From positions 2,526,132 to 2,590,131 of the forward strand of contig OY282519.1 of assembly GCA_958296405.1 (NCBI GenBank): DNA of 64,000 bases, written 5' to 3'. Shown here in pieces: positions 1 to 9,770 of this stretch (positions are counted from its first letter, which is position 1; every line of letters starts with the position of its first letter). A model generated the notes under the pieces. The model searched no databases. It worked only from the letters and a program-made list of their open reading frames with translations, and was not told where the DNA came from. The position numbers and the translations under genes were made by a program. This stretch comes from an uncultured Pseudomonadales bacterium (GTDB lineage: Bacteria; Pseudomonadota; Gammaproteobacteria; Pseudomonadales; Azotimanducaceae).

Positions 1-173
1 GCGAAGCGCTCAACATGGCCCACATCGAACGCCAATCTCTTTTTGTGGCTTGCGGCGTAGATGCGGTACCAAGACTCTAGGCTAGGCACGTCGGGAGCGA
101 TGCTCGCTGCTGCGCCTGCAATTGCCTTCAAATGGTCGGCATCGCCAATCCACTTCTCGGCAAGTCGCTGCAC
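1..173 (-). CDS. Hypothetical protein, N-terminal part only
   Basis: An open frame runs leftwards off the window edge from a GTG at 173; no ATG is available in the frame. The visible product begins VQRLAEKWIGDADHLKAIAG and continues with a Trp/Tyr-containing stretch ending near VGHVERF. A TATAAT box lies upstream on the same strand, which favours a real gene. I do not recognise a family. The start is uncertain because the frame stays open further upstream. Confidence 0.35.
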   Translation of the reverse strand, partial: MQRLAEKWIGDADHLKAIAGAAASIAPDVPSLESWYRIYAASHKKRLAFDVGHVERF

Positions 174-221
174 TTTGATGGGCTCAGTCCCCGACGTTCG
201 TTCAATCGCAGATTGCGGTGG

Positions 222-250
222 ATTATAGACGGCAGGCGCAGAGACTGAAA
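222..250 (-). promoter_or_regulatory. Predicted sigma70-like promoter for the left-edge gene
   Basis: On the minus strand TTTCAG and a perfect TATAAT are separated by 17 bases. It points towards the partial gene at the left edge. Confidence 0.4.
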
Positions 251-426
251 CGGCACACGGCGGTGGAAGAAAGGGTGAAGCGATGGCTCGATGTAGGTAA
301 TCTGAAGGGCGGCGTGGCGGTCGCAGATACTTCGGGCGAAGATGGTGCCATGTTCGGCGTGGCCAATTGCCGCCCACCAGTGAACGAAAAGGGTCACACC
401 CGCCGCCGCAGATTGTCGATTCGCGG

Positions 427-1416
427 TTACGCGCGCCAACTGCCGGCGCGCAGGATGTCCTTGAACTCGTCGCGGGTGAGCGGCTGTTGTGGCGCGTTCG
501 CTTCCAACGCGGCGACGTAGTGGGGGCGAGGCACGGCGTAGAACACGCCGAGGGGCATCGGCAGCGCGTCGTCCACCAAGTGCGCGAGGGCCATTGCCAG
601 CGCCGGGTTGGTCTCGTCGTGCAGCGTGGCTTCCGCGGCGTTCTCGGTGATGCGGAACGTGCCCTGCCACGGTTCGTACACCAGGCCGCGTTCGCCATTG
701 GCGCCGAACAGCATGGGTTCGCCGTGGCGCACCTGCACGGTCTTTTCGGCGCGTGCCGCCTTGCGCGTCAAATCCCCAAAGGCGTTGTCGTTGTAGACGA
801 TGCAGTTCTGCAGCACCTCCACGAACGCAGCGCCCCGATAGGCGCTGGCGCGCAGCAGCGTGTCCGGCAGATGATCCTGCAACATGTCTGCGCTGCGCGC
901 GACGAAACTGCCGCCGGCGCCCAAGGCGAGTGCCGCTGGGTTCATGGGCGCATCGAATGTGCCGGCAGGAGATGAAGGCGAGCGCGTGCCGATGCTGGAC
1001 GTGGGCGACGCTTGGCCCTTCGTCAACCCGTAAATCGCGTTGTTCACGAGCACGAGGTTGAGGTCTACGTTGCGGCGCAGCACATGCAGCAGATGGTTGC
1101 CGCCGATGGCGAGGAAATCCGCGTCGCCACCCACCACCCACACGTCCAACGCGGGGTTGGCGAGCTTGATGCCCGTCGCCAACGATGGCGCGCGGCCATG
1201 TATCGAGTGAAAGCCGTAGGTGTCCACATAGTAGGGGAAGCGCGCCGCGCAGCCGATGCCAGAGACGAACACGGTGTCCTCCCGGCGCCGCCCTAGTTGC
1301 GCCAGCACCCGCCGCACGGACTTCAGGATGGCGTAGTCCCCGCAGCCTGGGCACCAGCGCACCTCTTGGTCCGTCTCGAAATCCCGTGCCGTGAGGGCGA
1401 TGACTTGGCCGCTCAT
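427..1416 (-). CDS. korB: 2-oxoacid:ferredoxin oxidoreductase, beta subunit
   Basis: This is the thiamine-diphosphate-binding beta subunit of a 2-oxoacid:ferredoxin oxidoreductase, which oxidatively decarboxylates a 2-oxoacid to its acyl-CoA and reduces ferredoxin. The 329-residue protein has CPGCGDY at 22-28, a later GIGC and QNC (the usual Fe-S cysteine pattern), a ThDP-type stretch GGDADFLAIGGNHLLH near 95-110 and NNAIYGLTKGQ. Its ATG overlaps the stop of the upstream alpha-gamma gene (ATGA), so the two are translationally coupled. The 2-oxoglutarate-type (KorB) assignment is the likeliest within the family; substrate is inferred, not shown. Confidence 0.93.
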   Translation of the reverse strand: MSGQVIALTARDFETDQEVRWCPGCGDYAILKSVRRVLAQLGRRREDTVFVSGIGCAARFPYYVDTYGFHSIHGRAPSLATGIKLANPALDVWVVGGDADFLAIGGNHLLHVLRRNVDLNLVLVNNAIYGLTKGQASPTSSIGTRSPSSPAGTFDAPMNPAALALGAGGSFVARSADMLQDHLPDTLLRASAYRGAAFVEVLQNCIVYNDNAFGDLTRKAARAEKTVQVRHGEPMLFGANGERGLVYEPWQGTFRITENAAEATLHDETNPALAMALAHLVDDALPMPLGVFYAVPRPHYVAALEANAPQQPLTRDEFKDILRAGSWRA

Positions 1417-3275
1417 TGGGGCGCGCCCGGCAGCAGGGCGGCGAGCTCGGCTTCCAGATGCGCCACCTTGAAGGGCTGGCCGCGCATCTGGCCGATCGGC
1501 CGCGCGTCCACCAAAAACTCGCTGCGGATGAGCCGCGCGAGTTGGCCGTGGTTCAACTCCGGCACAGCGACGGCGCGGAACCGTTGCAGGATGTCCGCGA
1601 GGTTGGGCGGCAACGGCCAGAGCTGCCTCAAGTGCAAGTGCCCCACCGCGTGGCCTTGGCTGGTCAAGCCCTGCACGGCCTCGACGATGGCGCCGTAAGT
1701 GGAACCCCAGCCGATGACGAGCAAGTCTCCCGCTGCAGCGCCGCCGTCGATGTCGCAGGGCAGCGTGCTCTCGATGCCGGCCACCTTGGCCGCTCGCAAA
1801 CGGCTCATCGCCTCATGATTGTCTGGGTCGTAGGAAATGTCGCCGGCGCCGGCGCCGCGCTCCAAGCCGCCGATGCGGTGCGCGAGGCCGGTGGTGCCGG
1901 GTGTCGCCCAGGGCCGTGCCAAGGTGTCCGGGTTCCGCGCAAAGGGCTGGAAGCCGTGCGCTTCGGTGCGGAACGCGGGCGTGATGGCGGGCAGGGCATC
2001 GACATCCGGCAGTTGCCACGCTTGGGCGGCGTTGGCGATGTAGGCATCCGAGAGCACCAACACTGGCGTCATGTATCGCATCGCCAGGCGCGCCGCCTCG
2101 ATGACGACATGGAAGCACTCGGCCGGCGTGGCTGGCGCCAGCACCGGCAGGGGCGCTTCGCCGTGGCGCCCGTACAGAGCTAGGTTGAGGTCTGCCTGTT
2201 CCGGCTTGGTGGGCATGCCGGTGGACGGCCCGGCGCGTTGCACGTCGATGGCGACGAGCGGCAGTTCCACGGCCACCGCCAAGCCAAGCGCTTCGCCTTT
2301 CAACACGAGCCCAGGGCCGGAGCTCGCCGTGACGCCCAAGCCCCCCGCGTAGGATGCGCCGATGGCGGCGGTGGCGGAGGCGATTTCGTCCTCGGCTTGG
2401 AATGTGCTCACGCCGCGCCCGTTCAACCCTGCTAGGAAATGCAGCAGCGCCGACGCCGGCGTGATGGGGTAAGAGCAATAGGTGAGCTTGAGGCCCGAGA
2501 GCGCCGCCACCGCGGCGAGGCCCAGGCCCATCGCGTCTGTGCCGGTGACGGTGCGGAACAAGCCGTGGCGCGGCGCGGTGCGCGCATCTTGCGCGGTGCT
2601 GCCGGCGTCGAGCTCAAGGGTCTCCCCATAGGCGTGTCCCGCGTTGAGCGCGGCGACGTTGGAAGCCGCCACCTCCGGCGCCTTGACGAACTTGTCCTCA
2701 ATCCAGCCGATGGTTGCGCCGCGTTCGCCGCCGAAGAGCCAAAAGCACAGCCCCAAAGACCAGAAGTTCTTGGCGCGGCCGGCTTGCTTCTTGCCAACGC
2801 CGGTGGCGGCCACGGCTTCGGCCGTGAGCCGGGCGATGTCCACGGTGATCAGGCGGTAACGGCTCAGCGCGTCACCATCCAACGGGTTTGCGGCGTAGCC
2901 GGCGCGCTTCAAGTTGCGCGCGGAGAAGGCGCCGGGATCCGCCACGATGAGGCCGCCCGGCTTCAACGCATCCACATTGGTTTTGAGCGCCGCGGGATTG
3001 AACGCGAACAGCGCATCCGCTTGGTCGCCGGGCGTCAAGACGCCATCGTCGCCGAATTGGATCTGAAAGGCCGACACGCCGAACGTGGAGCCGGCGGGCG
3101 CCCGAATCTCCGCGGGGAAATCCGGCAACGTCATCAAATCGTGTCGGTCGAGGGCCACCGCCTTGGCGAACTCGGTACCCAACACTTGGATGCCATCCCC
3201 AGAGTCGCCGGCGAAGCGCACGACGGTGCGGGTGGTCGGCGCGTGGGCGTGGTTCGCGGGAGCAGAGGCCGTCAT
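1413..3275 (-). CDS. korA: 2-oxoacid:ferredoxin oxidoreductase, fused gamma-alpha subunit
   Basis: The 620-residue partner of the beta subunit. The N-terminal gamma-type domain carries FAGDSGDGIQVLGTEFAKA (about 20-38). The alpha domain follows with the SYPITPAS signature near 270 and a C-terminal region ending in a conserved ELNHGQL-like segment. The gamma-alpha fusion is normal for two-subunit enzymes of this family. It starts at ATG 3275 and overlaps korB by four bases. No separate ferredoxin or delta subunit gene is seen nearby, so electrons must pass to a ferredoxin encoded elsewhere. Confidence 0.93.
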   Translation of the reverse strand: MTASAPANHAHAPTTRTVVRFAGDSGDGIQVLGTEFAKAVALDRHDLMTLPDFPAEIRAPAGSTFGVSAFQIQFGDDGVLTPGDQADALFAFNPAALKTNVDALKPGGLIVADPGAFSARNLKRAGYAANPLDGDALSRYRLITVDIARLTAEAVAATGVGKKQAGRAKNFWSLGLCFWLFGGERGATIGWIEDKFVKAPEVAASNVAALNAGHAYGETLELDAGSTAQDARTAPRHGLFRTVTGTDAMGLGLAAVAALSGLKLTYCSYPITPASALLHFLAGLNGRGVSTFQAEDEIASATAAIGASYAGGLGVTASSGPGLVLKGEALGLAVAVELPLVAIDVQRAGPSTGMPTKPEQADLNLALYGRHGEAPLPVLAPATPAECFHVVIEAARLAMRYMTPVLVLSDAYIANAAQAWQLPDVDALPAITPAFRTEAHGFQPFARNPDTLARPWATPGTTGLAHRIGGLERGAGAGDISYDPDNHEAMSRLRAAKVAGIESTLPCDIDGGAAAGDLLVIGWGSTYGAIVEAVQGLTSQGHAVGHLHLRQLWPLPPNLADILQRFRAVAVPELNHGQLARLIRSEFLVDARPIGQMRGQPFKVAHLEAELAALLPGAPQ

Positions 3276-3387
3276 GGGTTGGCAGAAAGTTCGCCCGCGC
3301 GAGGGCTTAGCCGCCGTCGCGTTGGGCCAGTGCGGAAAACGGCCAAGCTAGCAGAATCGCAGGGACATCGCTATGGCTGGAACCGCT

Positions 3388-3665
3388 TGTCGATGGCAAA
3401 TGGGTCTGTCCGCTTTTTCAAGCACGTTATCTGTCTGGTTCTCCCGCTGCCTGGACGAACCTGCTGGCAGTCGCCGAACCGGCGCGGCCTCTTCATGCGC
3501 CGGCCGCTGGTGCGCCGTCGGCGCCGCAGTGGCCTGGCCGCCGCGGCCCGTGGAGCACCGACAGGTACCCGTCCAAGCGCTCGTGGACGCGCACCGTCCG
3601 CCTCGCGCAGTGCCTGCCGTGCGGCCCCGGCGAGACATGCAGGCGCTAAAGAGGTTCTCTTTCGC
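3388..3665 (-). pseudogene. Transposase C-terminal relic (ISNCY/IS481-like)
   Basis: The minus strand reads TVRVHERLDGYLSVLHGPRR in one frame, resembling the C-terminal end of integrase-core transposases, but stops and frame changes break it. The two ends of this block (3388-3426 and 3619-3660) resemble, in the same order, a second relic at 49931-50020. The assignment to an IS family rests on remembered motif similarity, so it is tentative. This relic fills much of the 544-base gap between korA and the alginate operon. Confidence 0.45.
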
Positions 3666-3668
3666 AAA

Positions 3669-3681
3669 TTGGTCAGGCCAA
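3669..3681 (+). promoter_or_regulatory. Possible upstream GntR operator
   Basis: TTGGTCAGGCCAA is a near-palindrome resembling FadR-type sites (TGGTCNGACCA in E. coli FadR). It lies 60 bases upstream of a second such site at 3730-3740. Confidence 0.35.
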
Positions 3682-3699
3682 TTTTAACCAAACCGGCGG

Positions 3700-3728
3700 T
3701 TGCTTGTGGTACCGAGTAGCTTTACCAT
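3700..3728 (+). promoter_or_regulatory. Predicted promoter of the alginate operon
   Basis: TTGCTT (3700-3705), 17-base spacer and TACCAT (3723-3728). The -10 element is the left half of an inverted repeat TACCATGTGGTA, and a FadR-like palindrome follows immediately, as expected of a repressed promoter. Match to consensus is moderate. Confidence 0.45.
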
Positions 3729-3729
3729 G

Positions 3730-3740
3730 TGGTATGACCA
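3730..3740 (+). promoter_or_regulatory. Predicted FadR-family operator
   Basis: TGGTATGACCA is a TGGT-N3-ACCA palindrome, one base from the core of known FadR sites (TGGTACGACCA). It sits just after the predicted -10, where binding would block transcription. The FadR-type regulator encoded within the operon at 9771 is the natural candidate to bind it. Confidence 0.5.
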
Positions 3741-3819
3741 ACTTCTCTTCCTTGGACGGGGGGAATGCGTCCCTTCGCACCCGCCGGATCATCCCCTAGG
3801 ACATCGGAGGCTCAACGAG

Positions 3820-6699
3820 ATGAAGCACCACAGACTGGCAACGGCTCTACTGCTGTTCGCATGCACCTTGCCCTTCGCGCAGCCTAGTTTCGCGGAAGAG
3901 CCTCCCGGGGAAGTCGAGGAAATTGTCGTCACTTCCATCCGCCACAGCCTCGAGGCTGCCGCGGAACTAAAGCGAGACGACTCTCGCATCATCGACGCCA
4001 TCGTGGCCGAAGACATCGGCAAGCTGCCCGACAACAACATCGCCGAGGCCCTGCAACGAGTCACTGGTGTTGCCATCAACCGCGAGCTTGGCGTGGGTTC
4101 CGACGTGACCATCCGCGGCCTGCCCCAAAATCGCGTGGAGCTGAATGGCCGCTCCACGGTGAGTGGCGGGGGAGACGGAGGACGCAACGGCGTGAACTTC
4201 CAAGACTTCCCGGCGGATCTCCTGTCCTCGGTAGAGGTCATCAAATCGCCGACGGCGAAGATGATCGAGGGGGCCTTGGGTGGAACGATCAACTTGAAGA
4301 CCCAGCGTCCGCTCGACCTGCAAGATACGCTAGCTTCAGTCACGGTCAAGGCCGAGTACGAGGAGAACGCGGATAACTGGGGAACCCTTGTCAATGGCTC
4401 TTTTGGCCGCGATTGGGAATTGAGCTCAGGCGGCGCCTTTGGCGTCATCGCCAGTTTGAGTTACCTGGATCGCGAGCTGTTCGAGTACCAGTCCCGATTC
4501 AAGCCCTTCCTGAATGGCAGTTCAACTCTGGGGCCGCAGGGCGATCGCCCCTTCATCAGTTTGCACGAACTCACTTTCGAGCCAGAGTTCTACAGCCACG
4601 AAAACCTTGCTGGCAATCTATCCATGCAGTGGCAGCCAGCCTCGGGCAAAGGCAGATTCCACGTCGATTACGCCTTCACGGACCGCGATGCCACCAACGA
4701 GTACTATTCCATCCTGACGTTGCCGCTGGATTACAGCAAATCAAGTGACGGCAGCGGCGGCCCGCAGATTGTGGACCCGACGATTGCCAGCAGGGGCAGT
4801 TACGATCTCTACACTTCCCAGACGGAGAGGGAGAACCGTCTCATCAACAGTGCGCGCGCGGATTTTCGTCAAACGGACACGTCGAACGTCGCCATCGGGG
4901 GCGATTGGAATGTGACGGACCACATCAGTGTTTCCGGGGAGCTGGTGGTTGCCCAGTCAGAGACCTTCGAGCCTTACTACGACTTGCGCTTCTACTCCAT
5001 TGATCCCGCTGGTGAAGACGCAAACCCTGCTGATCGCAACTACAACCTGCTCACCACCAGGCTCAACTACAATAGCGGCGCTGAGCCGGATCTGCTGATC
5101 GTCGAGGGCCAGGAAACGCTGACGGATCCAGAGTTCTGGACGCTGCGTCGCTATCAGACGACGGAGGATTTTGCGGACAACAACGAAACGGCTCTTCGTT
5201 TCGACACGGTTTTTCACGAGCCGTTTTCCGGCAGTCTGATTACCTCCATCGAGACTGGCCTGCGGTTCACAGACCGGGACTTCGAGTTTTCCCGCGATGC
5301 CTTCACCTCTCGCGGTTGGGAGACGTTGGACGACGCGGACGGTAATCCCATTCCCACGATCAACTTGCAGGACGTCGTTAATGCTGGCCACGGCGACGTG
5401 CTGCGGAGCTTCAATTTCGACTACTTCCCCGATGGCGGCTCGAACGACTTTGGCCGTTTCGTGCTTTGGGACGGCAAGCAGCTCTACAATCCGGAGCGAA
5501 CCATAGCGATTCTGGCAGAGATGTTTGCGGGGACGGAGTGGGAGGGCGATTTTGCCGATCCTCGCCTCGAGTTTTCGCCGGGCGACTACTACGCCATCCA
5601 AGAGGAAACCGCAGCCGCTTACCTTCAGGTGAACATCGACGCGCAGGAGTATGGCGTTCCGCTGGCGGCGGTGGCTGGCGTCCGATATGTGAGGACGGAC
5701 TTGGAGGCGGATGGCTATGTGCAAGCCGGTGGTCAATTCGAGAGCTCGGTCACCACGTTCAAGAGCGACTACGCGGACGTCTTGCCAAGCCTAAACCTCA
5801 CCTACAGCGTGCGCGACAACACGTTGGTTCGGTTTGCCGCTGCCAAGGTGATTCGTCGGGCGGACTTCAACGAGTTGGCGCCTTCGTACGAAATTGACGT
5901 GGACTTCACCCAGGTTGAGCGGGGCAACCCTTTTCTCGATCCCTATCGGGCAACTCAGTACGACCTCTCCGTTGAGCATTACTTTGACGGCAACATGGTG
6001 TCCGCCGCCGTGTTCTACAAGAACGTCGAATCGTTCTTGACTGTCGACCAAGCCTGCCTGGACGCTCCAGAGTTCGTTGCGCTTACTCAAGACACCGTCA
6101 TTAGCTCGCTTTGCTTCCTGGATGGGGCCGCCGGCTCGCCGGACGCGGGAACGAGCCGCAGCCTGTTGGGATTGGTGGAGAGCTTCGAGACGAACGGCGA
6201 GGATGGCAAAGTGCAAGGCTTTGAGTTTGCCTACCAGCACTCTTTCACCAGTGGATTTCTGGATGGCTTCGGGATTTCCCTGAACTACACGTATGCGGAT
6301 AGTGAGGATCCAGACGGTGTGCCACTGCTCGACATTTCGAAGAACACGGTCAACGCCATCGTGTTTTACGAGAATGACAGGTTCAGCACGCGTTTGGCCT
6401 ACACCCGCCGGGACCGTTTCTTTGAGAACACCAATGAGGGGCGCACACGCTACATTCCGGTGGATTTGACGCTGATGGATCCCCGGTTGCGCGTTCTTGG
6501 CATACGGGACTCGTACCGGGAGGACATCACTCGGCTGGATTGGTCCGCTTCGTACCAAGTGAACGACAATTTCCGTGTTCATGCGGATGTGGTGAACTTG
6601 ATGGAGGAGCCAGTTTTCGACTCGGACGTCCAAGGGACCATTCACACGGTGCGTCAAGCCGATCGCAGGTTCACGATCGGTGTCAGCTACAAGTTCTAG
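3820..6699 (+). CDS. TonB-dependent receptor 1 (probable alginate oligosaccharide uptake)
   Basis: Outer-membrane TonB-dependent receptor, 959 residues. The chosen ATG follows ATCGGAGG with 9 bases spacing and begins a clear signal peptide (MKHHRLATALLLFACTLPFA, cleavage near SFA-EE). A TonB-box-like EEIVVTSIRHSL follows, then the plug domain with EDIGKLPDNNIAEALQRVTG and IRGLPQNRVELNGR, and a beta-barrel ending in the aromatic terminus VSYKF. It is the first gene of the operon with the alginate lyases, so uptake of alginate oligomers is inferred. The receptor family as such does not reveal its ligand. Confidence 0.92.
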   Translation: MKHHRLATALLLFACTLPFAQPSFAEEPPGEVEEIVVTSIRHSLEAAAELKRDDSRIIDAIVAEDIGKLPDNNIAEALQRVTGVAINRELGVGSDVTIRGLPQNRVELNGRSTVSGGGDGGRNGVNFQDFPADLLSSVEVIKSPTAKMIEGALGGTINLKTQRPLDLQDTLASVTVKAEYEENADNWGTLVNGSFGRDWELSSGGAFGVIASLSYLDRELFEYQSRFKPFLNGSSTLGPQGDRPFISLHELTFEPEFYSHENLAGNLSMQWQPASGKGRFHVDYAFTDRDATNEYYSILTLPLDYSKSSDGSGGPQIVDPTIASRGSYDLYTSQTERENRLINSARADFRQTDTSNVAIGGDWNVTDHISVSGELVVAQSETFEPYYDLRFYSIDPAGEDANPADRNYNLLTTRLNYNSGAEPDLLIVEGQETLTDPEFWTLRRYQTTEDFADNNETALRFDTVFHEPFSGSLITSIETGLRFTDRDFEFSRDAFTSRGWETLDDADGNPIPTINLQDVVNAGHGDVLRSFNFDYFPDGGSNDFGRFVLWDGKQLYNPERTIAILAEMFAGTEWEGDFADPRLEFSPGDYYAIQEETAAAYLQVNIDAQEYGVPLAAVAGVRYVRTDLEADGYVQAGGQFESSVTTFKSDYADVLPSLNLTYSVRDNTLVRFAAAKVIRRADFNELAPSYEIDVDFTQVERGNPFLDPYRATQYDLSVEHYFDGNMVSAAVFYKNVESFLTVDQACLDAPEFVALTQDTVISSLCFLDGAAGSPDAGTSRSLLGLVESFETNGEDGKVQGFEFAYQHSFTSGFLDGFGISLNYTYADSEDPDGVPLLDISKNTVNAIVFYENDRFSTRLAYTRRDRFFENTNEGRTRYIPVDLTLMDPRLRVLGIRDSYREDITRLDWSASYQVNDNFRVHADVVNLMEEPVFDSDVQGTIHTVRQADRRFTIGVSYKF

Positions 6700-6757
6700 A
6701 TGTGCGGTGGCCGACGGCCTTGCCGTGTGGCGTAACCAAGCTCTAGGGGAGGGGAAG

Positions 6758-9700
6758 ATGCGGTCTTTCCGACGCGATGCGGCGCAACCCAGCGGCGGCG
6801 TTTGGGGTGTTGACGCTTTTGCAGGGGTGCGCCTCGGTGCCTTCGCCGGGTTCCTGCTCGCTGGGCTCGCCTGTGGCCCGGTGGCGGCTCAGGAAACGGA
6901 CGCCGACGACATCATCGAGGAGATTGTCGTCACCGGCACCCGCGCGACGATCCAATCCTCCATCCAGGCTAAGCGCGCGTCGGACACCGTGGTCGAGGTG
7001 CTGACGGCGGATGACATCGGTGACATCCCGTCGCTTTCCATCGGCGAGGCATTGGAGACGCTCACCAGCGCGGCTGCCCACCGAGACCAAGGCACAGCCA
7101 CGGAGGTGTCCATCCGCGGCATGGGGCCGTTTTTGGGCTCCACGATGTTCAACGGCCGTGAAGCCACCAACGGCAGTGGCGACCGGTCGGTGAACTTCAG
7201 CATGTTCCCCTCGGAGCTCTTCAACAAACTGCAAATCTACAAAACGCAGCAGGCAAGCCTCATTGAAGGTGGCGTAGCGGGCCAGATCGCGCTCGGCACC
7301 ATGCGCCCGATTGAATACGGCAAGCGCCGCTTCCAAGGGGACCTGAAGGCCAACCACAATCCAAACAACGCGGACATCAACGACGCCGAGCGAGATTTAG
7401 GCTATCGCGCCTCCGTCAGCTACATCGACCAGTTCGACACAGCGAGCGGCGCCTTTGGCTTGGCGCTTGGCCTGCAGAAGAACGCTGTCACCAATCCGGA
7501 GCAGGAGTATCGCACCAGCAGCGCTTGGCGGGACTGTCGCAACGATCCCGAAGTGTCGGCCGGCGTTTACTCCAGCGGCAACTGCGACAGTGGCCGCGGC
7601 GACCTGCGCATGGAGGTGGATCCGGATACTGGCATGGCGCCGGACTCCGGAGCGCCAGTGCTGTTTGTGCCGAGCCAACGCTCGTTCCGCCAGAACGTCA
7701 CCGCTGATGACCGTGAGTCCGTGTTCTTGGCGATGCAGTGGCAACCCACAGGGCGCTGGGACATCAACTTGGATTACCAATTCTCAGACCGGGACTTCAC
7801 GGAAACCCGCAATGACCTCGTGTTTGCGGAGCAGCGCCGCGTCAACCCCGAGGGTTTGGTGGTTTCCCCGAGCGGTATCATTCGCGAGTTCAACAACAAC
7901 GGCCGCATAGAGACATTGAGCACGGACCAAGAGCGCTTGGAGGAGTATCGCGGCGGCGGCTTCGCGGCGAGCTACCAAGTGAATGACCGGCTGGAGTTGT
8001 CGATGGACCTCTCCACCTCCTCAACCTCGCGCCGCGAGCACATCATCCACACCCGCCTGCAATCGGAGCCAAGGGACATCCACGGCGAGCCAGTGCCCGC
8101 CGGCACGGACCGGCCGAACGCAAGCTATGTGCTCTCCGGCGGCCGCTCTGATGTGGCCGAAATCACGGTGACGAACTTCGATGTGACGAACCACGACTTG
8201 TTCGCGGACAACGCCCGCACCCGCGTGGACCTCAACCAAGCTAGGGAGAACGACATCACGGCCTTGCGTGGAGACTTCCGCTTCGACGTGGACATGGGCG
8301 CGGTGCACAGCCTGGAAGGAGGCTTGCGTCATTCCATGTTGGAATATCAGAGCTGGCCGCGGGTGCGTTTGCAGACTTCGCACAGCGACAGCGCCATTCC
8401 CGGCGCGAGCCTAGCCTGCCGCGATGAGAGGTTCCCGGAGCGCGGCTTCCTTTCGGAGCCAGCGAACGGCCGGCCGCTGGTGCGCAATGTTGACGACGAC
8501 GGCAACGTCATCGCTCGAGGCACGGGCAACACCTACGCCACCTTCGACCCGCTTTGCTTGGCCCGCGAACTTTTCGGCGGCGAGATACCGGACATTCCCA
8601 AGCCTAGGCCGACCGTGGGCAATGTGGATGTCGAAGAGCAAACCCTAGCCGCCTACATCCAAGCCAACTATCGCATGGAGATTTCAGGCAAGCCGGTGCG
8701 TGGCAACTTCGGTGTGCGGGTGGTGCGCACGGACGTGGACTCCACCGGCTTGCGCACCACCTTCACTAGCAGCCGGGACGACGACGGCACGTTCTCCGTC
8801 AATGAGGATGGCGATGCCTTCTACTCGGTGGTGGGTGGCGACAGCTATGTCGAAGTGCTGCCGAGCTTCAACGCCGTGGTGGACATGCGCGACGATGTAT
8901 TGCTGCGCTTGGGCGTCTTCCGAGGCTTGTCCCGGCCGGACCCCGCCGACATGGGCTTTGGTCGAAACCTGAGCGTGGACGACGAAGACGCCACCTCCAT
9001 CAGCGAAGTGGTGGGGACGGCGACGGCCAGCGGCAATCCAGACTTGGAGCCGCTGACTTCCTGGAACTTCGACGTCGCTGTCGAGTGGTATCCGAACGCG
9101 GACACCATCGTCGCAGTCGGAGGCTATTACAAGAGCTTCTTGGGCGGTTTCGAGAACACGCAGCGCGTGGAGCAGTTCCTAATCGATGATGTGTCGTTCG
9201 ATGCCGATGTGACGACATCGCGCACCGTCGACGACACCAGCACGCTCTTCGGGTTCGAGACCACCATCGCGCACACCTTCACCTACCTGCCGAGCTACCT
9301 GAGTGGGTTGGGCGGCAAGATCTCCTACAATTGGGCGGATGCGGACTTCGACTTTGAAGACCAAACCTTCGGGGCCTCCGAGGTCGTGGACGAGTCTGGT
9401 AATGTGGTGTCTGAGCGCGAGCGGTTGATTCCCCCTGCGGGCCTCTTCGGCTTCTCCGAGGAAGTGCTCTCCGCCCAGTTGTACTACCAGATTGGTGCTC
9501 TCGACCTGCAACTCATCTACAAGTACCGCAGCAGATACTTCCAGCAGTTCGTGAGTTCACCGGGCATCATCCGCTACATCGGCGACACCAGCGTGGTGGA
9601 GGCACGGATCACCTACGAAATCATGGACAACGTGACCTTGCGCGTGGAGGCGTTGAACCTGTTTGACGAGCCGCGCCAGAACTTCATTCCCACTGAGGAC

Positions 9701-9763
9701 AGCCTCTCGGAACTCAACAGTTACGGGCCGCGCGTGTTCGTCGGCATTCGGGCGAAGTTCTAA
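6758..9763 (+). CDS. TonB-dependent receptor 2 (probable alginate oligosaccharide uptake)
   Basis: Second receptor, 1001 residues, 58 bases after the first. The ATG at 6758 follows AGGGGAGGGG and gives a signal-like hydrophobic segment before AQETDADD. Plug-domain landmarks EEIVVTGTRATIQSS, DDIGDIPSLSIGEALETL and SIRGMGPFLGSTMFNGRE are present, and the barrel ends VGIRAKF. It is divergent from receptor 1, so the two may import different oligomers rather than being a recent duplicate. A longer upstream frame exists but would overlap receptor 1 and lacks a signal peptide. Confidence 0.9.
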   Translation: MRSFRRDAAQPSGGVWGVDAFAGVRLGAFAGFLLAGLACGPVAAQETDADDIIEEIVVTGTRATIQSSIQAKRASDTVVEVLTADDIGDIPSLSIGEALETLTSAAAHRDQGTATEVSIRGMGPFLGSTMFNGREATNGSGDRSVNFSMFPSELFNKLQIYKTQQASLIEGGVAGQIALGTMRPIEYGKRRFQGDLKANHNPNNADINDAERDLGYRASVSYIDQFDTASGAFGLALGLQKNAVTNPEQEYRTSSAWRDCRNDPEVSAGVYSSGNCDSGRGDLRMEVDPDTGMAPDSGAPVLFVPSQRSFRQNVTADDRESVFLAMQWQPTGRWDINLDYQFSDRDFTETRNDLVFAEQRRVNPEGLVVSPSGIIREFNNNGRIETLSTDQERLEEYRGGGFAASYQVNDRLELSMDLSTSSTSRREHIIHTRLQSEPRDIHGEPVPAGTDRPNASYVLSGGRSDVAEITVTNFDVTNHDLFADNARTRVDLNQARENDITALRGDFRFDVDMGAVHSLEGGLRHSMLEYQSWPRVRLQTSHSDSAIPGASLACRDERFPERGFLSEPANGRPLVRNVDDDGNVIARGTGNTYATFDPLCLARELFGGEIPDIPKPRPTVGNVDVEEQTLAAYIQANYRMEISGKPVRGNFGVRVVRTDVDSTGLRTTFTSSRDDDGTFSVNEDGDAFYSVVGGDSYVEVLPSFNAVVDMRDDVLLRLGVFRGLSRPDPADMGFGRNLSVDDEDATSISEVVGTATASGNPDLEPLTSWNFDVAVEWYPNADTIVAVGGYYKSFLGGFENTQRVEQFLIDDVSFDADVTTSRTVDDTSTLFGFETTIAHTFTYLPSYLSGLGGKISYNWADADFDFEDQTFGASEVVDESGNVVSERERLIPPAGLFGFSEEVLSAQLYYQIGALDLQLIYKYRSRYFQQFVSSPGIIRYIGDTSVVEARITYEIMDNVTLRVEALNLFDEPRQNFIPTEDSLSELNSYGPRVFVGIRAKF

Positions 9764-9770
9764 GCAGCGC

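Noticed and set aside
128..1354. 408-residue minus-strand frame across korB.
   Set aside because: Out of frame with the clearly conserved korB product and without domain similarity.
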